Shown here: piece after piece, positions 25,501-30,933 of the stretch
Layout: every line of letters starts with the position of its first letter
How positions within the stretch are numbered: the first letter of the stretch is position 1
From: an uncultured bacterium
GTDB lineage: Bacteria > Cyanobacteriota > Vampirovibrionia > Gastranaerophilales > Gastranaerophilaceae
Direction of reading: 5' to 3'
Length of the DNA: 47,482 bases
Assembly (NCBI GenBank): GCA_902802825.1
Contig: CADCNV010000004.1
Span: 1-47,482 of the forward strand
Notes under the pieces: generated by a model
What the model was told of the DNA's origin: nothing
Database searches by the model: none
The model's input: only the letters and a program-made list of their open reading frames with translations
Made by a program: the position numbers and the translations under genes

Positions 25501-27607
25501 CCGTATGATTTATCAGCATACTTGCAGATATACCCGAACGTTCAGCGTTTTCACCGACATTTGAGACATTTTTAATTTTTATATCGCTTTGATTAAAACC
25601 GATTGCCTTAACATTAACATTTCCTGCCTCAATATTTGAACCTTCGCTAATTGTTACATTATTTTCAGAAGAAACAGAATTATTTAACAATGAGAAATTA
25701 TATCCGGAATATTTTCCTGTGGCACTGCCTGTAGTACTTCCGGCATTATCTATTATTGTTCTGAATTTGGAACTGTCGTAATCAATTGAATTATCAATTG
25801 ATGAAAAGGCATTAATATTTACACTGCCTGTTCCGACACCATCTCCGTTATTTGTTTGCGCATCATATACTCCATTTAAAGCAGATATTGTAGAAGCTGA
25901 TACATTAACTTTTGACTGCGTGCCTGAACCTAAGCCATACATCAATAATGCGTGAGAATCTAAATTACCGGTTGTAAGTTTTAATTTTGCATCAGCATTT
26001 GATGTTATATCAACAGAAGTTGCCCCTTTTATTTCGGAACCCAATGATATATCTATGTTCGCATTTGCCCTTGCACCGTCAAAGTTTTTATACATTTTAT
26101 CGCTGAAATAGCTAAAAAGTGCTTCTTTTGAACTCCACGGCAACTGATCAATAGCATCGCCTATAGCCGTATATTGATCGGCATCTTCACCATTTGACAA
26201 TTTTGCCAGTAGTTTTGGCATAATCCGCATTAATGCATCTGCGCCAAATAACTCAATCCATTTTTCCCAAAGAGGCGTAGTTAGCTGTATGTATGTTTCC
26301 GTACTGCTTTGAGCATTTGCCTTAACAGAAATGGTATCGGCTTTAATTTTTGTATTGCTGATTGAAACAGATGCTTTTGCTTCATCTGCCATGCCCATAG
26401 AACTTTTATGGATTTTATAACCTGATGTAGAATCTTGTGTATTTTCATTATTGTTATTATTGTTGCTTGCAGCTTTTTTTGCAGCTTCGCCGTACTCTTT
26501 TATGCTGTCTTCTGTTACTTCTTTTGCTAATTTTGCATTTGCCTCTATCTCAATATCATTTGATGCGATAAAAGAATCACTTATTGAAATTGCTGAATCA
26601 TTTGATGAAAGTGTAGAGTTTTCATATGTATTATCAATAGTATTTTCGGTTGTACTTTGGCCTTTACCGTCCTGGGTAACTTCTTTCTTTTCAACTGTCT
26701 TTAGACCGTTTGCTACATTGATTGTAGTAGTTGTTTGATATTTTTTCTTTTCAGCATTGTTATTATTTACGGCTTCTTCAGATGTATATACGGTTGTAAT
26801 AATTTCATCCTGCGCTCTGTTTGTAACAAGTTTAATTTTACCATTTTCAAGATTGAAACCTGAAGCACTTGTTATATTGTTTGAAACAAGGTCATTAAAC
26901 AAAGCCTCAGCAGCAGCATTTGAAGTTAATGTATTGTTATTATTTTGAATCCCTGCAAAAATACCCGGATTAACAGCACCTTCAACCTGATTACCATTTT
27001 CATCAGTTTCTTTTGAGATATTAATCGATCTTGCATACGCTTCAACATTATTACGTGCAAAAATTCTGCCATGGATATCAATAGTCCCTGATGAATTTGT
27101 AATTAAGCTCTTATAATTACCATTTGCCAAATCAAATTTATAATCGGCCATATTTTTATAATCGTTGGCCATCAACCCGTTTTTAAATGCATTGTAGGCA
27201 TTAGTTGAAGGTGCCATCATTGTTAATGAGCCAACATTCAATACCCCTGATGCACCGATTACCATACCGCCGGGGGAAACAAAAATTGCGTGACCGTTAT
27301 AAAAAGCATTGTCTTTCATTGTATTGACAATACCATTGATATTAATTTGGCTATCAACTAAATTTACAAATTTTGAATAATCTTTGTAAATCAGATTTGC
27401 TATATCATTTTTTGAAAGGTCAAAATTCGCATATTGCCTGAAACCTGTATCGCCGGAAACTTTTGCCGCCTCAATATTGTACGTATTTCCATTAGGTGTA
27501 ATGCCTGTAATATTAGAAGCCAAAACACTCGCAGGCAAATTCATCAAAAACATGTTTGCACTTAAAAATGCAGCAATTAATTTGCGTATATTTTTTGTTA
27601 CAGCCAT
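10250..27607 (-). CDS. Giant two-partner-secretion exoprotein (LktA/filamentous-haemagglutinin type) with a C-terminal PilZ domain
   Basis: About 5785 residues from the ATG at 27607; an in-frame TTG at 27619 is less likely. Residues 1-31 (MAVTKNIRKLIAAFLSANMF to VLA) are a signal peptide. A TPS domain follows (about 32-200): it includes NITGITPNGNTYNIEAAKVS and HAIFVSPGGMVIGASG, the form used by leukotoxin-LktA-like adhesins. Most of the rest is Asn/Ser/Thr/Gly-rich beta-helix repeats ('GNVNVSA'-like coils), interrupted at about 3470-3720 by a helical, coiled-coil-like segment (LNKAKSDLEEINNELSNLES). Two nearly identical 122-residue blocks lie near 4830-5070. Residues ~5683-5785 are a PilZ domain: RISER (R5684, R5688), DISTTG (D5705, S5707, G5710), then AGLEFIDMP. 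It should be exported by the divergent TpsB and act as a surface adhesin. The PilZ end is not expected on a secreted protein. No frameshift separates it. Confidence 0.93.
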   Translation of the reverse strand: MAVTKNIRKLIAAFLSANMFLMNLPASVLASNITGITPNGNTYNIEAAKVSGDTGFRQYANFDLSKNDIANLIYKDYSKFVNLVDSQININGIVNTMKDNAFYNGHAIFVSPGGMVIGASGVLNVGSLTMMAPSTNAYNAFKNGLMANDYKNMADYKFDLANGNYKSLITNSSGTIDIHGRIFARNNVEAYARSINISKETDENGNQVEGAVNPGIFAGIQNNNNTLTSNAAAEALFNDLVSNNITSASGFNLENGKIKLVTNRAQDEIITTVYTSEEAVNNNNAEKKKYQTTTTINVANGLKTVEKKEVTQDGKGQSTTENTIDNTYENSTLSSNDSAISISDSFIASNDIEIEANAKLAKEVTEDSIKEYGEAAKKAASNNNNNNENTQDSTSGYKIHKSSMGMADEAKASVSISNTKIKADTISVKANAQSSTETYIQLTTPLWEKWIELFGADALMRIMPKLLAKLSNGEDADQYTAIGDAIDQLPWSSKEALFSYFSDKMYKNFDGARANANIDISLGSEIKGATSVDITSNADAKLKLTTGNLDSHALLMYGLGSGTQSKVNVSASTISALNGVYDAQTNNGDGVGTGSVNINAFSSIDNSIDYDSSKFRTIIDNAGSTTGSATGKYSGYNFSLLNNSVSSENNVTISEGSNIEAGNVNVKAIGFNQSDIKIKNVSNVGENAERSGISASMLINHTDTKADVAVNGSTVKANYRPSVTKQEVDLANTTDENNPVMTDVTYDYGQARFIAENIESIQNKVETKVQAKKQEYSINTKEMNNFDPSYTIKVYDWLNKKFLNKATDKVGSVIDKAHLEFSGSAIWNDEINEASSILSGAIVNADIVDVNSNILDFTANQSIADAAANSNLGGGAAIIVNNKNNTNIAEIINNSTIQTATTLNVDAQTQLPMNPFKLKVGTKSGDKDYYIGVAFDQEDNIDKWDTEFIHSDLMELLGVIGKNANKEGFQKFLKAVKSPKQTIGSLDLAMDGLLNNYAKAQTGGKYSGIAGSVIANSITNNTTAKIDSSNVTAENGNVFVNSVNSVVNYDGAGKVDFLITEINDFLNSLKGGTPEQKAEASKFGMGGSVLVQNFTNNATATINKSKVTAENGNVDVSSASEEGYINIAVTGAKANNVAIEGSVSVQNIGGTTKASIEDLADNTNLINAQNVNVSAGKAKARTKAKGKGSALLGVSGESIVQDPVTHELVRNAARDSKDGVLNITIFGTNAMNSGTGVSVGGSVDVSKNSKQINALVDNAKITAAENINVTSNSFNKKINVLTAGAFTSGIQTSNLPNVGNSQEITNDANNNSQSLTNNQNLLNNNNPNAEGAANSEGTTGNVTQLANGVANVLTGDNTSSSRNFSASLAATVEVFNDKSEVKTAINNAILNVGNELNATSTKDNFLVNVSGGVAKGDNIGGGAGVNIYANKGIVSSDITGGTITFNSQNAKKLNVTATSNHFVTDVAMGVGIASGVSSSFGAALGGSFNTNTLKDTTSAKITGATISKKENVANDIDVNVASSTESKIYNVAGEVGYSRSDKVAIGAGVAGNMDVLEQTVLAQITGNSVLNNVKDAYIDSELKQHIHSTSVAGEVVTEGSFGFNIGGALGLELIKNRVSAILGGDSNNIPTINSTGDVRVKADSIIDGFTATGALNATTTSFSFGAGIGAIVDIDNSEIKAEVNNAKILNSKSIEVTANSNDKRDFVAANLGGALSEKGSFGISANGIVSVLKSQIHAQVLNGSNLNSNETISINSSYTTNFKGITALGDAVQKGGAIGANVLVNHFENDVLSQVSNDSILTAGTNVGIGARTASSLNLIPAAVAVAGTGIAAVAADVSVNIIKNKTNALAEAKEITATSENITVVADDETTLFNRGGTLAASSPKTAVDVSGVVNVDKIAKTVNAQIGTDAQGANQSVVKAENGTVSVSAVSTNSLGGTKNAQGLYDRDDITSEAYQNKLLTKDSEGNFNGINYTSGFGNWNMFYNLAAGSAATVPGSVIIKNIQNNVNAKILNTKLTSDNMNITATDYSVKNIVAGEISGSKFVALGTQVYITKDNSNTLGLIGNNSDITVAHTLNITSWNRKDNKLVFAAAGGAGKASIETNVLKNTIKDDTVAKVDTGSKVTAGTLNINTEEDVNASRVVVAAAGSVNVTIDVSPLINYYGDDSNAADRKGKIVSEISNSTVNNAAINMNANTNIRTQDIVVDAGGAATGFAGSGTAIKNTYNTITKAVIDSNSTINNAQDIKMNANSVFDSRNYAIGASGVGVGANLIANVILNDFISKTEASITDSTVTAKSIELNTNKDKKDNLVNYGIAGGFAAKGVSAVVTTIYDVFNNESISKVANSSVTTDNGGLKLDANSKRTMKNYDISGSAGIVGFGGAASALVTKNDSKTLSYIDAKNGNDINIAGQLYLNAQDTTIADNTLGVGAGGAGAGIACVNLYTANSLVKSEILSQSGTSAIKSGSAYINSESTNAIRNLAVGAAVGLAAIAADVQLVKIGKFGSSYTETEQESHINNAIQETKKGYDKIATEEEKARYNPEADTTQAKTGVIANINANMENSGALEMNAKSNIKGVDKNGNLTDTLYLKNVDVTVGGTTPNAAVKNLKVASDTNATISGGNITSGDISINAESNSNVEISSTGVTVSAVALSGGSSIYKNNSNTLAQIGSTGNNTTINANNVSVNTKSTSKSDLVTRAVGVRVAGIAGVNILENIDNNSSLAKITGNTNITANGTLSTHSTINTDLKSRQNTVEVSGADIAAVFRNETNASTISKSLIEAVNGTINSKNINLVSDYGVMKVANTVDSTQVKGVNVVGHDKAIVKMNSTFESGINAGSATINNSANLKIETAKKSGSEGITATNTLDEVVATIANFFSGTFGETNNTAKSNTYLVAGNNQTGTLTINSYLDSLAKTTTGTRKGGAISVNSAYAESTDLSTLNLTINGTNKIIGGASINAVHNATASSDLEALNVGVGVQGQRARVSATQTSNTIGNISGDYSANSSDINFNTNRNSYISKTTRSGGAISVNDAQSNNTLNGDSTLNINISNASNDLNNKMTVKNTSTNTFDIKSRDTSGGVINVSVINDHTTLNTKTTTNISNANIKAKDNVSFEVSNNTLVDDTGTASGGGFIAVLNDTYTRTYTSGAYLNLTNSEIHANDIKLNAHSDISAKRRNEFDFKAGGGGFVAVPKLTLHNYLNQTSEINLNNTKLYAKNNAVLSADTSSWFKVKSNTDGRGFVSVPKVWSYLDPTYTHKITLDSSSIINAANDAVFNFNSNNTLSSKVSAYAANFAGPPSAYSWLTLNINNTLDNKGTIKAGNLADINFMTKSYSDLANHIDIENRAAVAKTWEDGNLTKRVTNKLLVPSGAKIISDKDIEVTYSNGRHNLDSRKHWKTISYAVFGIPIENKKTTNPISNIENDELVLDGIMQAGAGSSKKITINKDGTINEEQSIGLNPDDYSLTGGEIVDGKTIKDQKLNEINSKLNKAKSDLEEINNELSNLESSKLSEEQERTNAQNIVDDFNVLIDGGYILKNTNVPEGQETSEFANLIINDIKSKIIGSGGDKLTETQYSAFVNAYGKEIDSIYEYNQAHPETPKEYTSISNFLSGNTSLGLSGAQKNTVITTYSTLGNNNQNMLTPNGDFLTYTSFDGVKYAGVLNPTEVNNVKTCDEVKGLDDKINTLNSDIKEMTEMISLYNTAKSYYNTHIATLEAEKIDITNKSESEFARTKDTSYSIVFNDISSQDSTIRIDGMTNKYIKGSGDFVVSEGGLQVDNYSTRSLIFNDVDLGNASNAGLVIYRKGYSEFFGDGTNQAVNGSNAYEYKYPEMNFVFTPISFSQVGTSGVHYKLATSGIGKGIVINNYYDIANPFAASQNITNSTLASDIKFNGSIVSNDVFKIFNDSGSISLSGFNADNVKGAVNLISTKGNIDINSKGLVKLNDGNNIFAGNAVNIKAGSVNSSANIKAGYNKDLTLTITNEMLNNLAYDPVTGENILINLGNTPYANASNNVKAVYKVGQIHLYNINNDVKGVDRSQRGKVNITAAGSNTINSDKITAYDKYQKITVNNQTDKQLNVYNVTNSTSNGGYYLNGNKVKDAQGYSKADTSVTSTGKLVLDGVIRNAIKYENGKMLFDPSPNASIISHDNQGNVSLVSSLDDSILLLRSNGSGLEVNEQKSYIDGNGNTSKNAIYAAGLVALYNDDEAKPSTDEANSDMKISGDIETQGNVLIFQDTKGKLDVNATVHQIKHTDNEKGIIAIANNNNNAGNLNVGKDTFLHNEYGDIIVANMSNSQVNADGVLYAPNGGNIYIYSNGGQVAYNATSIADSITLDNDGSAPITVNGVMIATNGDITVENENGNLEITEDGSLINLSEMPHDINILNTANGNELTIAGAVENYSGGNINVTNEGAGNAKISGYLYNEKGNITVDNKKKDLIITGTIDTDNGYVKILNSGNNMEVGGIISARGVVGIDAGSIYIENNAERSETNTANMKITADIYHNFGNSNYIGTGVYITNGENAGTLSIVGSEIESQSGESDIKIDNKSTYNDNDPDNFGLYIKDTSITALNGKVSIDNSLSGFAFENSTIENTEQGSITITNSQGILHADEKSNIINKNGDINISNIGGSEFDGLLSLEGVIQNTTNMDDKTSNINITNSGSAILLNADIENYGGDTTVNSSFGYIDFNANILNAGGDITISNTATELAIVDGVDISGSVINLDGDINISSNQGALNIDENAVILNVATDETKHDFNITSSGTGFDLNGTIGNLNGDIKVTNTGTATANIAGTIETGNGDILISNSNDGALNVSGNISNETGKITITNNSSDGMVIDYLANIQNNDTTNTEITNTGGSAIIENGAKIVNAQGGNISVSNSGVGLAIDGLIENQGTGEINVNNTGTGALAIAETSSLKTADGDIGISNSNYGALTIDGAITDDNGKITVTNNSSDGMVIGSTANIQNKGQTNTVINNTQGSAIIEYGAKITNTQGGDISVSNSGVGLAIDGLIENQGTGEINVNNTGTDALAINETGILHSTDGNIEIVNSSTAGIDLIGSVKADKQNVEITNSNGDLRIGGYADSNDSYITAVTNNVIISQTGGSILNGVAEDGVTHQHHDLANANPAYKTLISANGDITFNVTDGDIGSYSNTEIVAGTSFDASTRDYTESINVQANGLVNAKVVNNTNTDDRLINLRAKESDLKIGTIETDGNVILTAADWKQADIRPVDKSDTEYFSGYSMLNGRNDNNSNIIGKNISLITSGSFGTTDKKLIYEEDTLNGGSNVSLSAEAENGLHLTGRSNSDADVKVSSIISKHGSVDIDFESNAEIEHITADEGLLITQKAQNLTIKEFGTSGSSSALNFNDMLYPHDDITFDGSSTESTIPKYVDIKVLDSMDNPNRGNSTLKIYTGYVKGNNGDNANYYPNGARLADITLMADNIYAMSDIMQTPTYSDRVDLGNTNLTYVIDGETRTAKGLNAYGEGSTLTLDILGVDKDIVDNSGISANRNSYNSQVSVQNVPSKFQNNADEIPFYGSDYSAQNVVLSVNDYSNRDVNFDTLYTDNAYISTNKDNLHFDNAYVNNFAEIRNSNKAAVVDNERIGLLPAADIQLYTKKTGSFNLGLNDTINMHTSAPTVYNNPTMLVNGYHSAWNFVNRGFKENKDLIENIKMTNDIDKNNYNEPQKRISERFDTTTDTDLSSNYDIIDISTTGVSVKNDKKLKRGKTTKITIKFDDVDITLNAKVVKIEGDKAGLEFIDMPQDVANKILYRYMQRADAMKSNLTSLSY
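12542..13290 (-). repeat. Tandem internal repeat of the exoprotein (period 366 bp)
   Basis: The ~100 bp at 12542-12640 reappear almost unchanged at 12908-13006, an offset of 366 bp or 122 codons. The protein blocks share GVGLAIDGLIENQGTGEINV and the more diverged TNNSSDGMVI...GSAII units. The high DNA identity against diverged flanks points to recent duplication or gene conversion inside the beta-helix. Confidence 0.8.
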
Positions 27608-27732
27608 TATTATTCCCAAACGTTAATATATGTATAATTTTAACTCAAAACACAATATTTTTTGATATTTTAAGCTCAATTTATTTAAAAATTTTACACA
27701 ATGTAATAATCAACAAAATTTAACGATTTTTA

Positions 27733-27741
27733 TGCTAATAT
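27733..27741 (+). promoter_or_regulatory. Extended -10 of the tpsB gene
   Basis: TGC-TAATAT, preceded by TTTTTA. The same TTTTATGCTAATAT string stands before ftsY. Transcription should begin near 27748, about 10 nt before the ATG. The 150-bp divergent interval to the giant gene would hold both promoters; I could not assign the minus-strand one. Confidence 0.5.
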
Positions 27742-27757
27742 TTTGTCAGCAGGGATT

Positions 27758-29692
27758 ATGAAAAAGGGAATTTTATTAAGTTTAGTATTTTGTGTTGCAT
27801 TGCAAATACCAACATTTGCAGCAGATGTTTTTCCGAGTATAATTCCGGAAACCGGAACTATCAACACACATGATTTGGAAACTCTTAAACAACAACAAAT
27901 AGAACAACAGGTTCAGGAAGATTTTAAAAATTACGAAAAACGTAAAAAAGAAGGAAAAATCAAACCTGAAAAACAAAAAAAAATTAAAGCAAAAGTTGAA
28001 AGAGCAAAAATTGAAGAATATGCAACAAAAGGCGTTTATGTAGAAAATATTGAAGTATCTCCATCACAGATTTTGACCAAAGAAGAAATAAAAGATATTC
28101 TTGAAGATTATACCAAAACAAATATTACATTTGAACAATTAAAAGAAATTGTAGACAGAATTAACAAACTTTATCTTGAAAAAGGTTATGTAACAGCCAG
28201 AGCATTTCTGCCTGAACAAACAGTTGAAAATGAAACAATAAAAATTGAACTTCTGGAAGGTAAAGTCGGAGATATTTCAATTGAAGGAAACAAATGGACA
28301 CGAACTTCATATATTCGCAAAAGATTAAATTTTAGAAAAGGCGAATTGTTTAATCTTCAAACACTGGAAGAAAATTTAATGATATTCAACCGATATAATG
28401 ATGGGGTTGAATTAAACGGAACATTAGCACCCGGTCAAAGTCAGCTCGGAACAACGGATGTAAATGTAAAAGTAAAAGAACGTTTACCCTTTCGTGTAAC
28501 TGCTTTAATGGATAATGCCGGCAGATCAACTATTGGACGAGTTCGTGGCGGCTTGATGCTTCAAGATGAAAGCCTGTTTGGATTCAGAGATAAATTAACA
28601 ATCGGGGCTTACGCAAGCAGATATTCCGTAACACCTTTTGCGGATTACAGTATTCCGGTAAACAAAAAAGACGGAAGAATAGGGTTTAGTTTTTCTTCGA
28701 GCAATTCGAAAGTCGGCTATGGTCCTTATAACATGTTTAACATAAAGAGCCGTTCGCAAAATTATTCTCTTTATTATATGCAGCCTTTATACCGAAGACC
28801 TTGGACTGAGTTGTCCAGTTATACATCTGTTTCATACAAAAGGGCGACAACAAGTTTTGACGGAATTGATTTATATACCGATCAGGTTACATCTGCTCAG
28901 ACAGGATTAAGCTTCAGATATGATACAAAAAGAGGTATTTGGTATATAAATCAGAATGTAAGTTACGCATTTCCAATTTTTGACAGCAAATCAAATTATC
29001 TAAAACTTGATGGCGGCATTTTAAGATTACACGATTTTGGACATGGTTTTGTAGGAACATTGAGAGGTAATTATCAGGTTGTACCTACAAGAGAAATTAT
29101 TCCATATTTGGATCAGTTTGTAGCAGGAGGTACCGCAACAGTAAGAGGTTATTCTGAAGGTTTGTTAATCGGTAGACACGGCTATGTGATAAGTGCAGAA
29201 ATAATGTTTCCGTTTGGTCCAAGAGCCATAAAAAGCAAAAAAGACAAAGAAAAATATATTCCATTTATCGGTAACTACTTAAAGGGTTTTGTATTTGCAG
29301 ATCACGCAGGTGTTTTTCCATACAAAGGAACCGGTCCGGGATCCGAAGGTTATGATTCTAATGACTTTTTAGCCAGCATTGGTTTGGGGTTAAAAGTTAC
29401 TTTACCGGGGAATATAACTGCAAAACTTGCATGGGGTTTTCCTCTTATGAGAAACAGCCACGAAGCAGATTATCATCAGGGCAGATTCCATTTTGAATTA
29501 AGTCTGCAACCTGACTTTGATACACTTGTAAAATTGAGAAAACCGAAAAATGTTGAAAAAGTTAAAATTGATGATGAAATAAAATTTGTAAAAAATGATA
29601 AAAAAGAGAATATTTCTACATTACCCCCAAAACACACAGTTATTAAATCTTTAAGTAATGAGCGCAGGTATAATTTGAGTTATAAAAAGTAA
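27758..29692 (+). CDS. TpsB/ShlB-FhaC-family outer-membrane transporter
   Basis: 644 residues from the ATG at 27758 (AGGG 5-7 nt upstream; an in-frame TTG at 27743 lacks one). Signal peptide 1-22 ending TFAA. A charged linker rich in Lys/Glu (50-90) takes the place of the plug-helix region. A POTRA domain follows at about 93-170 (YVENIEVSPSQI to IKIELLEGKVGDI). The C-terminal part is a 16-strand barrel with the conserved TATVRGY loop-6 motif (about 458-464) and FVFADHAG (about 511), both diagnostic for two-partner secretion and Omp85 proteins. It should recognise the TPS domain of the giant exoprotein in the periplasm and thread it outward. The two genes are divergent and 150 bp apart, a typical cognate arrangement. 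Confidence 0.94.
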   Translation: MKKGILLSLVFCVALQIPTFAADVFPSIIPETGTINTHDLETLKQQQIEQQVQEDFKNYEKRKKEGKIKPEKQKKIKAKVERAKIEEYATKGVYVENIEVSPSQILTKEEIKDILEDYTKTNITFEQLKEIVDRINKLYLEKGYVTARAFLPEQTVENETIKIELLEGKVGDISIEGNKWTRTSYIRKRLNFRKGELFNLQTLEENLMIFNRYNDGVELNGTLAPGQSQLGTTDVNVKVKERLPFRVTALMDNAGRSTIGRVRGGLMLQDESLFGFRDKLTIGAYASRYSVTPFADYSIPVNKKDGRIGFSFSSSNSKVGYGPYNMFNIKSRSQNYSLYYMQPLYRRPWTELSSYTSVSYKRATTSFDGIDLYTDQVTSAQTGLSFRYDTKRGIWYINQNVSYAFPIFDSKSNYLKLDGGILRLHDFGHGFVGTLRGNYQVVPTREIIPYLDQFVAGGTATVRGYSEGLLIGRHGYVISAEIMFPFGPRAIKSKKDKEKYIPFIGNYLKGFVFADHAGVFPYKGTGPGSEGYDSNDFLASIGLGLKVTLPGNITAKLAWGFPLMRNSHEADYHQGRFHFELSLQPDFDTLVKLRKPKNVEKVKIDDEIKFVKNDKKENISTLPPKHTVIKSLSNERRYNLSYKK

Positions 29693-29704
29693 AGTAAAAT
29701 TTCT

Positions 29705-29746
29705 TGTAATTTAACATACAGAACAAGATTAAATTAACTATGAGAT
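29705..29746 (+). repeat. Repeat C, copy 3
   Basis: TGTAATTTAACATACAGAAC continuing AAGATTAAATTAACTATGAGAT, 12 bp after the tpsB stop. In inverted orientation it matches copy 1 at 5641-5682. Confidence 0.6.
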
Positions 29747-29818
29747 GGAGATTAAAAATATAAAGCCATGTTGGTTGGGTAAAACCCAACAAAAATCTCT
29801 GTGAGATTGAGCCATGTA

Positions 29819-29880
29819 GTAGGTTTAGCATACCTGCCCAACATTATTACAATGTCGACGGGGTTACTATTTTGGAACCC
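29819..29880 (+). repeat. Repeat B, copy 2
   Basis: Inverted relative to 6018-6079. On the minus strand it reads GGGTT-ccaaaatagt-AACCC then CGTCGACA, that is, a distorted T arm followed by the acceptor end of tRNA-Leu. The two copies bracket the helicase and secretion locus. Confidence 0.7.
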
Positions 29881-30071
29881 AACGACAAGAGAATTTTAGC
29901 AAAATTGAGGAATAAATTCAATATCTATCACAAGCTTGTTTTAACTATGAAACAAGCGACACAAACGTACTGTAATATAAGGTTAATTATGAGGAAACCA
30001 ATAAATTAGAGAAGTATCTGAAATCCGAAAGTATTCATGTTATAGCGTATAATAGAGACCAGTCAGAAAAA

Positions 30072-30632
30072 TTAATCCATATACATATTGAGTCTTTGCT
30101 GTTTTAACAATTGCAACTTTTCAGATAATATAGTATCCGCTTCTTCATCAAATAATTGACAGTATTGTTTTTTTGATATTCCGTATTGAGAATGTATATT
30201 GTTAAAGTCGTTGTCTAATGTGTCTATACTTGGTTGATAGACTTTGTCAACTATTTCTTTTTTTATTTGTTCTGTTGTTCCATATTTTTCTAATATATTG
30301 TTTGCATTTAATATGGTTTTACTGTATTGTCTTCTAAATTTATCAATATAATTATGTGGAACATAACCAGAATCAGAACAATAATCTTCCAATGCTAATG
30401 TGTTAACAACTTCAAAACCTTTAACAAATCCAGCATCTTTAGCCATTTGATAATCTTCCTGTGAATATTTATGTGGTTTTAAGTTGGAAACAACAGCATG
30501 AGTACAGCCCTTTACAAACACAAACGCAATTATAAAGCATACGATAAATACACCTTTTAATAGTATTTTAGTCACAATACTATCTTCTTTGTGTTCATTT
30601 TCAAGTTTATCATTATTTTCGCCTTGTTCCAT
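30072..30632 (-). CDS. Single-pass membrane protein of unknown function
   Basis: 186 residues with a highly charged cytoplasmic N-terminus (MEQGENNDKLENEHKEDS), one transmembrane helix at about 24-42 (LLKGVFIVCFIIAFVFV) followed by KGC, and a helical, polar remainder with KYSQEDYQMAKDAGFVKGF and three further Cys residues. The topology suggests an N-in protein with a periplasmic domain. AGGTGA 6-9 nt before the ATG supports the start. I do not recognise the family. It sits between repeat B and the tRNA-Leu debris, so it may be accessory cargo, though its composition is like its neighbours. Confidence 0.65.
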   Translation of the reverse strand: MEQGENNDKLENEHKEDSIVTKILLKGVFIVCFIIAFVFVKGCTHAVVSNLKPHKYSQEDYQMAKDAGFVKGFEVVNTLALEDYCSDSGYVPHNYIDKFRRQYSKTILNANNILEKYGTTEQIKKEIVDKVYQPSIDTLDNDFNNIHSQYGISKKQYCQLFDEEADTILSEKLQLLKQQRLNMYMD

Positions 30633-30715
30633 ATTTCACCTATGAGATTTTCAATCTAATCATTACATAATACAAGCACATTAGTCATTCATCACATGAT
30701 AAATTCTTAAAATGG

Positions 30716-30889
30716 TGTCGACGGGGGGACTTGTCTTGAATTTTACTGTTTCTCGGACAAGTGATTTGCTTCACTTCGTTGTCGCAAATCTTTGTCCTCA
30801 CATACTCGAGTTCGCTCGCTATCGCTCGACTTAACTCTTACGTAAAATTCGCTGAACCCCCAAAACTGGGCTTCCAGCCCGACCCAACT
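30716..30889 (-). pseudogene. tRNA-Leu-like relic, T loop split by an insertion
   Basis: The 18 bp TGTCGACGGGGGGACTTG (30716-30733) are identical to the 3' part of the intact tRNA-Leu (30934-30951). In the intact gene they continue directly into AACCCCC; here AACCCCC appears only at 30855-30861, after ~121 bp of other sequence. A small hairpin GGGC-ttcca-GCCC (30868-30880) lies where the anticodon or variable arm would be. Deleting the insertion restores the T arm GGGGG-TTCAAGT-CCCCC and the acceptor strand, but the rest of the cloverleaf is lost. Confidence 0.6.
30734..30854. mobile_element. ~121-bp insertion with 9-bp terminal inverted repeats
   Basis: GAATTTTAC (30738-30746) and GTAAAATTC (30842-30850) form perfect near-terminal inverted repeats. 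Inside, GGACAA/TTGTCC (30755-30760, 30792-30797) and GATTTGC/GCAAATC (30763-30769, 30784-30790) build a long hairpin, followed by GAG/CTC-rich arms around 30805-30836. No coding capacity. It could be a miniature element or a mobile structured RNA. No second copy was noticed in this window. Confidence 0.4.
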
Positions 30890-30896
30890 ACATAAT

Positions 30897-30930
30897 AAAA
30901 AAGATACTGACATTAGTCAATATCTTTTTT
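30897..30930 (-). terminator. Intrinsic terminator of tRNA-Leu
   Basis: On the minus strand AAAAAAGATA-TTGAC and GTCAGTATCTTTTTT pair (plus-strand arms 30897-30911 and 30916-30930) with one mismatch and a 4-nt loop, ending in T6. It begins 3 nt after the tRNA 3' end. The symmetric A/T flanks make it potentially bidirectional. Confidence 0.8.
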
Positions 30931-30933
30931 ATT

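Larger units (their letters stand above)
29693..30071. other. 379-bp interval with repeats C and B
   Basis: After tpsB: repeat C (29705-29746), a small hairpin GTTGGGT-aaa-ACCCAAC (29774-29790), ATCTC/GAGAT inverted motif, repeat B (29819-29880), then AT-rich sequence with a shortened repeat C near 29973-29995. No gene is supported. Confidence 0.6.

Noticed and set aside
29971-30107. Short open plus-strand stretch before and into the end of the 30072 gene
   Set aside because: It has no start codon with a ribosome-binding site, overlaps a better-supported gene, and is short enough to be chance in AT-rich DNA.
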